From: Ruminococcaceae bacterium UBA7147
GTDB taxonomy: Bacteria > Bacillota > Clostridia > Oscillospirales > Acutalibacteraceae
Assembly: GCA_002491825.1 (NCBI GenBank)
Contig: DKWR01000052.1
Location: 6,029 to 12,652 of the forward strand
Direction: 5' to 3'
DNA: 6,624 nt
Numbering within the stretch: the first letter of the stretch is position 1; each line of letters opens with the position of its first letter. The position numbers and the translations under genes were made by a program. The notes beneath the pieces were generated by a model. The model was not told where the DNA came from. It saw only the letters and a program-made list of their open reading frames with translations, and did no database searches. Below are positions 5,880 through 6,624 of this stretch, one piece after another.

Positions 5880-5907
5880 TTGAAAAACAGCTGTTGTATG
5901 TTATAAT
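5880..5907 (+). promoter_or_regulatory. Promoter of the small membrane-protein gene
   Basis: TTGAAA (5880-5885) and a perfect TATAAT (5902-5907) are spaced by 16 bp, just after the pnp terminator. The predicted start near 5914 leaves a leader of about 100 nt that carries the hairpin at 5923-5942. Confidence 0.65.
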
Positions 5908-5922
5908 AAATTTATAATGTAG

Positions 5923-5942
5923 GGAACGGTCTTGACCGTTCC
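5923..5942. repeat. Short hairpin repeat, copy C (diverged)
   Basis: GGAACGGTC (5923-5931) and GACCGTTCC (5934-5942) are perfectly complementary; sterically the loop is CTTG with an 8-bp stem. The context GTAGGGAACGG...CCGTTCCG resembles the reverse complement of the region around 3382-3407 (GTAGGGGACGG...CGTCCCG), suggesting the same repeat family. It lies in the predicted leader of the next gene, with no T-run after it. Confidence 0.5.
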
Positions 5943-6016
5943 GCTGAATTACAGCCGACTAATATTTGATTTGGTACTGTCAGTAGAGTTACAAACACAC
6001 AAGGAAAGAGGATTTT

Positions 6017-6529
6017 ATGAACAGTTTTGAAGTTTACCATAAACGTTGGTATCTGATTGTATATTTTGTTATGGCTGTTGGGATTATAGTTGGTGATATA
6101 GCTTTGTTTTTCTACAATTACGGCAATTTTACGGCTTTCTTTACCGCCCTGTTTATGAAGTCAAAAAATTTGCAGGAGCTTGATATTTCAATTCTTATTG
6201 TATTGTTATTAATTTTTCTTATATTTTTTTCTGCTGTAACTTTTATATTTTTCAGACGGAAAATTACGGTGTTTCCTGATAAAATGGTTGTTCAGAAATC
6301 TTTTTCAAGGTTTGAATGCAGATTCGGCGAGATTCTGAAGATTGATGTTTTACCGAGAAATTATATGACAGGCAAGAGTAATTGCCTGTTTACTGTCAGC
6401 AAGGACAAGCATACTTATTTTTCTTTTTGCGAAAATATGAAAAATGCAGACAGGCTTATTCAGATTTTGATTCAGCGAGGATTTTTAAAAACACAGCCTG
6501 ACGGAAGTTATGTATCAAACAGGAAATAA
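6017..6529 (+). CDS. Small membrane protein with two helices and a cytosolic C-terminal domain, function unknown
   Basis: I do not recognise this 170-aa protein at family level. Two hydrophobic segments are clear: about 12-34 (YLIVYFVMAVGIIVGDIAL and neighbours) and about 57-79 (ISILIVLLLIFLIFFSAVTF and neighbours). Positive charges flank them at HKR (8-10) and RRK (80-82), so by the positive-inside rule both ends should be cytosolic with a short outer loop. The C-terminal part (about 83-157) alternates like a beta-rich domain followed by a helix: ITVFPDKMVVQ, FECRFGEILKIDVL, LFTVSKDKHTYFSF, then NADRLIQILIQRGF. That pattern recalls bacterial PH-like (bPH) membrane proteins, but this is a shape-based guess. 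AGAGGA (6007-6012) or AAGGAAA (6001-6007) provides the ribosome site. The gene is visibly more AT-rich than leuB or pnp and stands as a single gene. No terminator is seen in the 95 bp after it. Confidence 0.8.
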   Translation: MNSFEVYHKRWYLIVYFVMAVGIIVGDIALFFYNYGNFTAFFTALFMKSKNLQELDISILIVLLLIFLIFFSAVTFIFFRRKITVFPDKMVVQKSFSRFECRFGEILKIDVLPRNYMTGKSNCLFTVSKDKHTYFSFCENMKNADRLIQILIQRGFLKTQPDGSYVSNRK

Positions 6530-6568
6530 AAAATAAAGGTTATGTTTTAATAAGCTAAACTATAATTT

Positions 6569-6624
6569 GTCGAGTGCCTCGGCTCGCAAATCGAGCGGAA
6601 AAGTCGGTTTGTTTGGAGAAAATT
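6569..6624. repeat. Partial second copy of sequence from the rpsO-pnp foldback element
   Basis: GTCGAGTGCCTCG (6569-6581) is identical to the reverse complement of 3462-3474, and the match extends to 6591 at 20 of 23 positions. TCGAGCGGA (6591-6599) also equals 3311-3319, so parts of both halves of the earlier element appear here next to each other. The copy runs into the window edge, so its full size is not visible. Confidence 0.6.

Noticed and set aside
5975..5985. Palindrome TACTGTCAGTA before the membrane-protein gene as an operator
   Set aside because: It is short, single-copy and not positioned on a promoter element, so chance is sufficient.

Overview
This is ordinary chromosomal DNA from a low-to-moderate G+C Gram-positive bacterium. 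It is most likely a clostridial gut or rumen organism of the Ruminococcus/Oscillospiraceae type. That placement is an inference from strong GGAG-type ribosome binding sites, AT-rich promoters close to the sigma-A consensus, the rpsO-pnp gene pair, a CpsB-type PHP phosphatase and the style of the intergenic foldback repeats. No sequence in the window fixes the species.

Layout, left to right. (1) Bases 1-1901: leuB (3-isopropylmalate dehydrogenase), then 12 bp later a PHP-family tyrosine-phosphatase-like gene of the CpsB/YwqE type. They look co-transcribed and end at a strong, probably bidirectional hairpin terminator. (2) A monocistronic tRNA-Thr(CGU) gene on the minus strand with its own consensus promoter, an encoded CCA end and its own intrinsic terminator. 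(3) A small XRE-type helix-turn-helix regulator on the plus strand, preceded by a palindrome inside a possible promoter. (4) rpsO (ribosomal protein S15), with a TG-extended promoter and a structured leader of about 113 nt that may bind S15. (5) A 405-bp gap between rpsO and pnp. It holds a GNRA-capped hairpin and a 316-bp element whose two halves are complementary over most of their length. (6) pnp (polynucleotide phosphorylase, complete with KH and S1 domains) and its terminator. (7) A small two-helix membrane protein of unknown function with its own promoter, followed by the truncated beginning of a second copy of part of the rpsO-pnp element.

The genes belong to unrelated core functions: leucine biosynthesis, translation and RNA turnover. 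The only tight functional link is rpsO-pnp, a widely conserved pair. I see no phage, CRISPR, toxin-antitoxin or defence system, and nothing I would call a new biological system. The least explained part is the set of intergenic foldback repeats. Hairpins at 1-22 and 3382-3403 are related in sequence and show a compensatory base-pair change. A third, more diverged hairpin lies at 5923-5942. The large foldback in the rpsO-pnp spacer sits where pnp mRNA processing signals occur in other bacteria.
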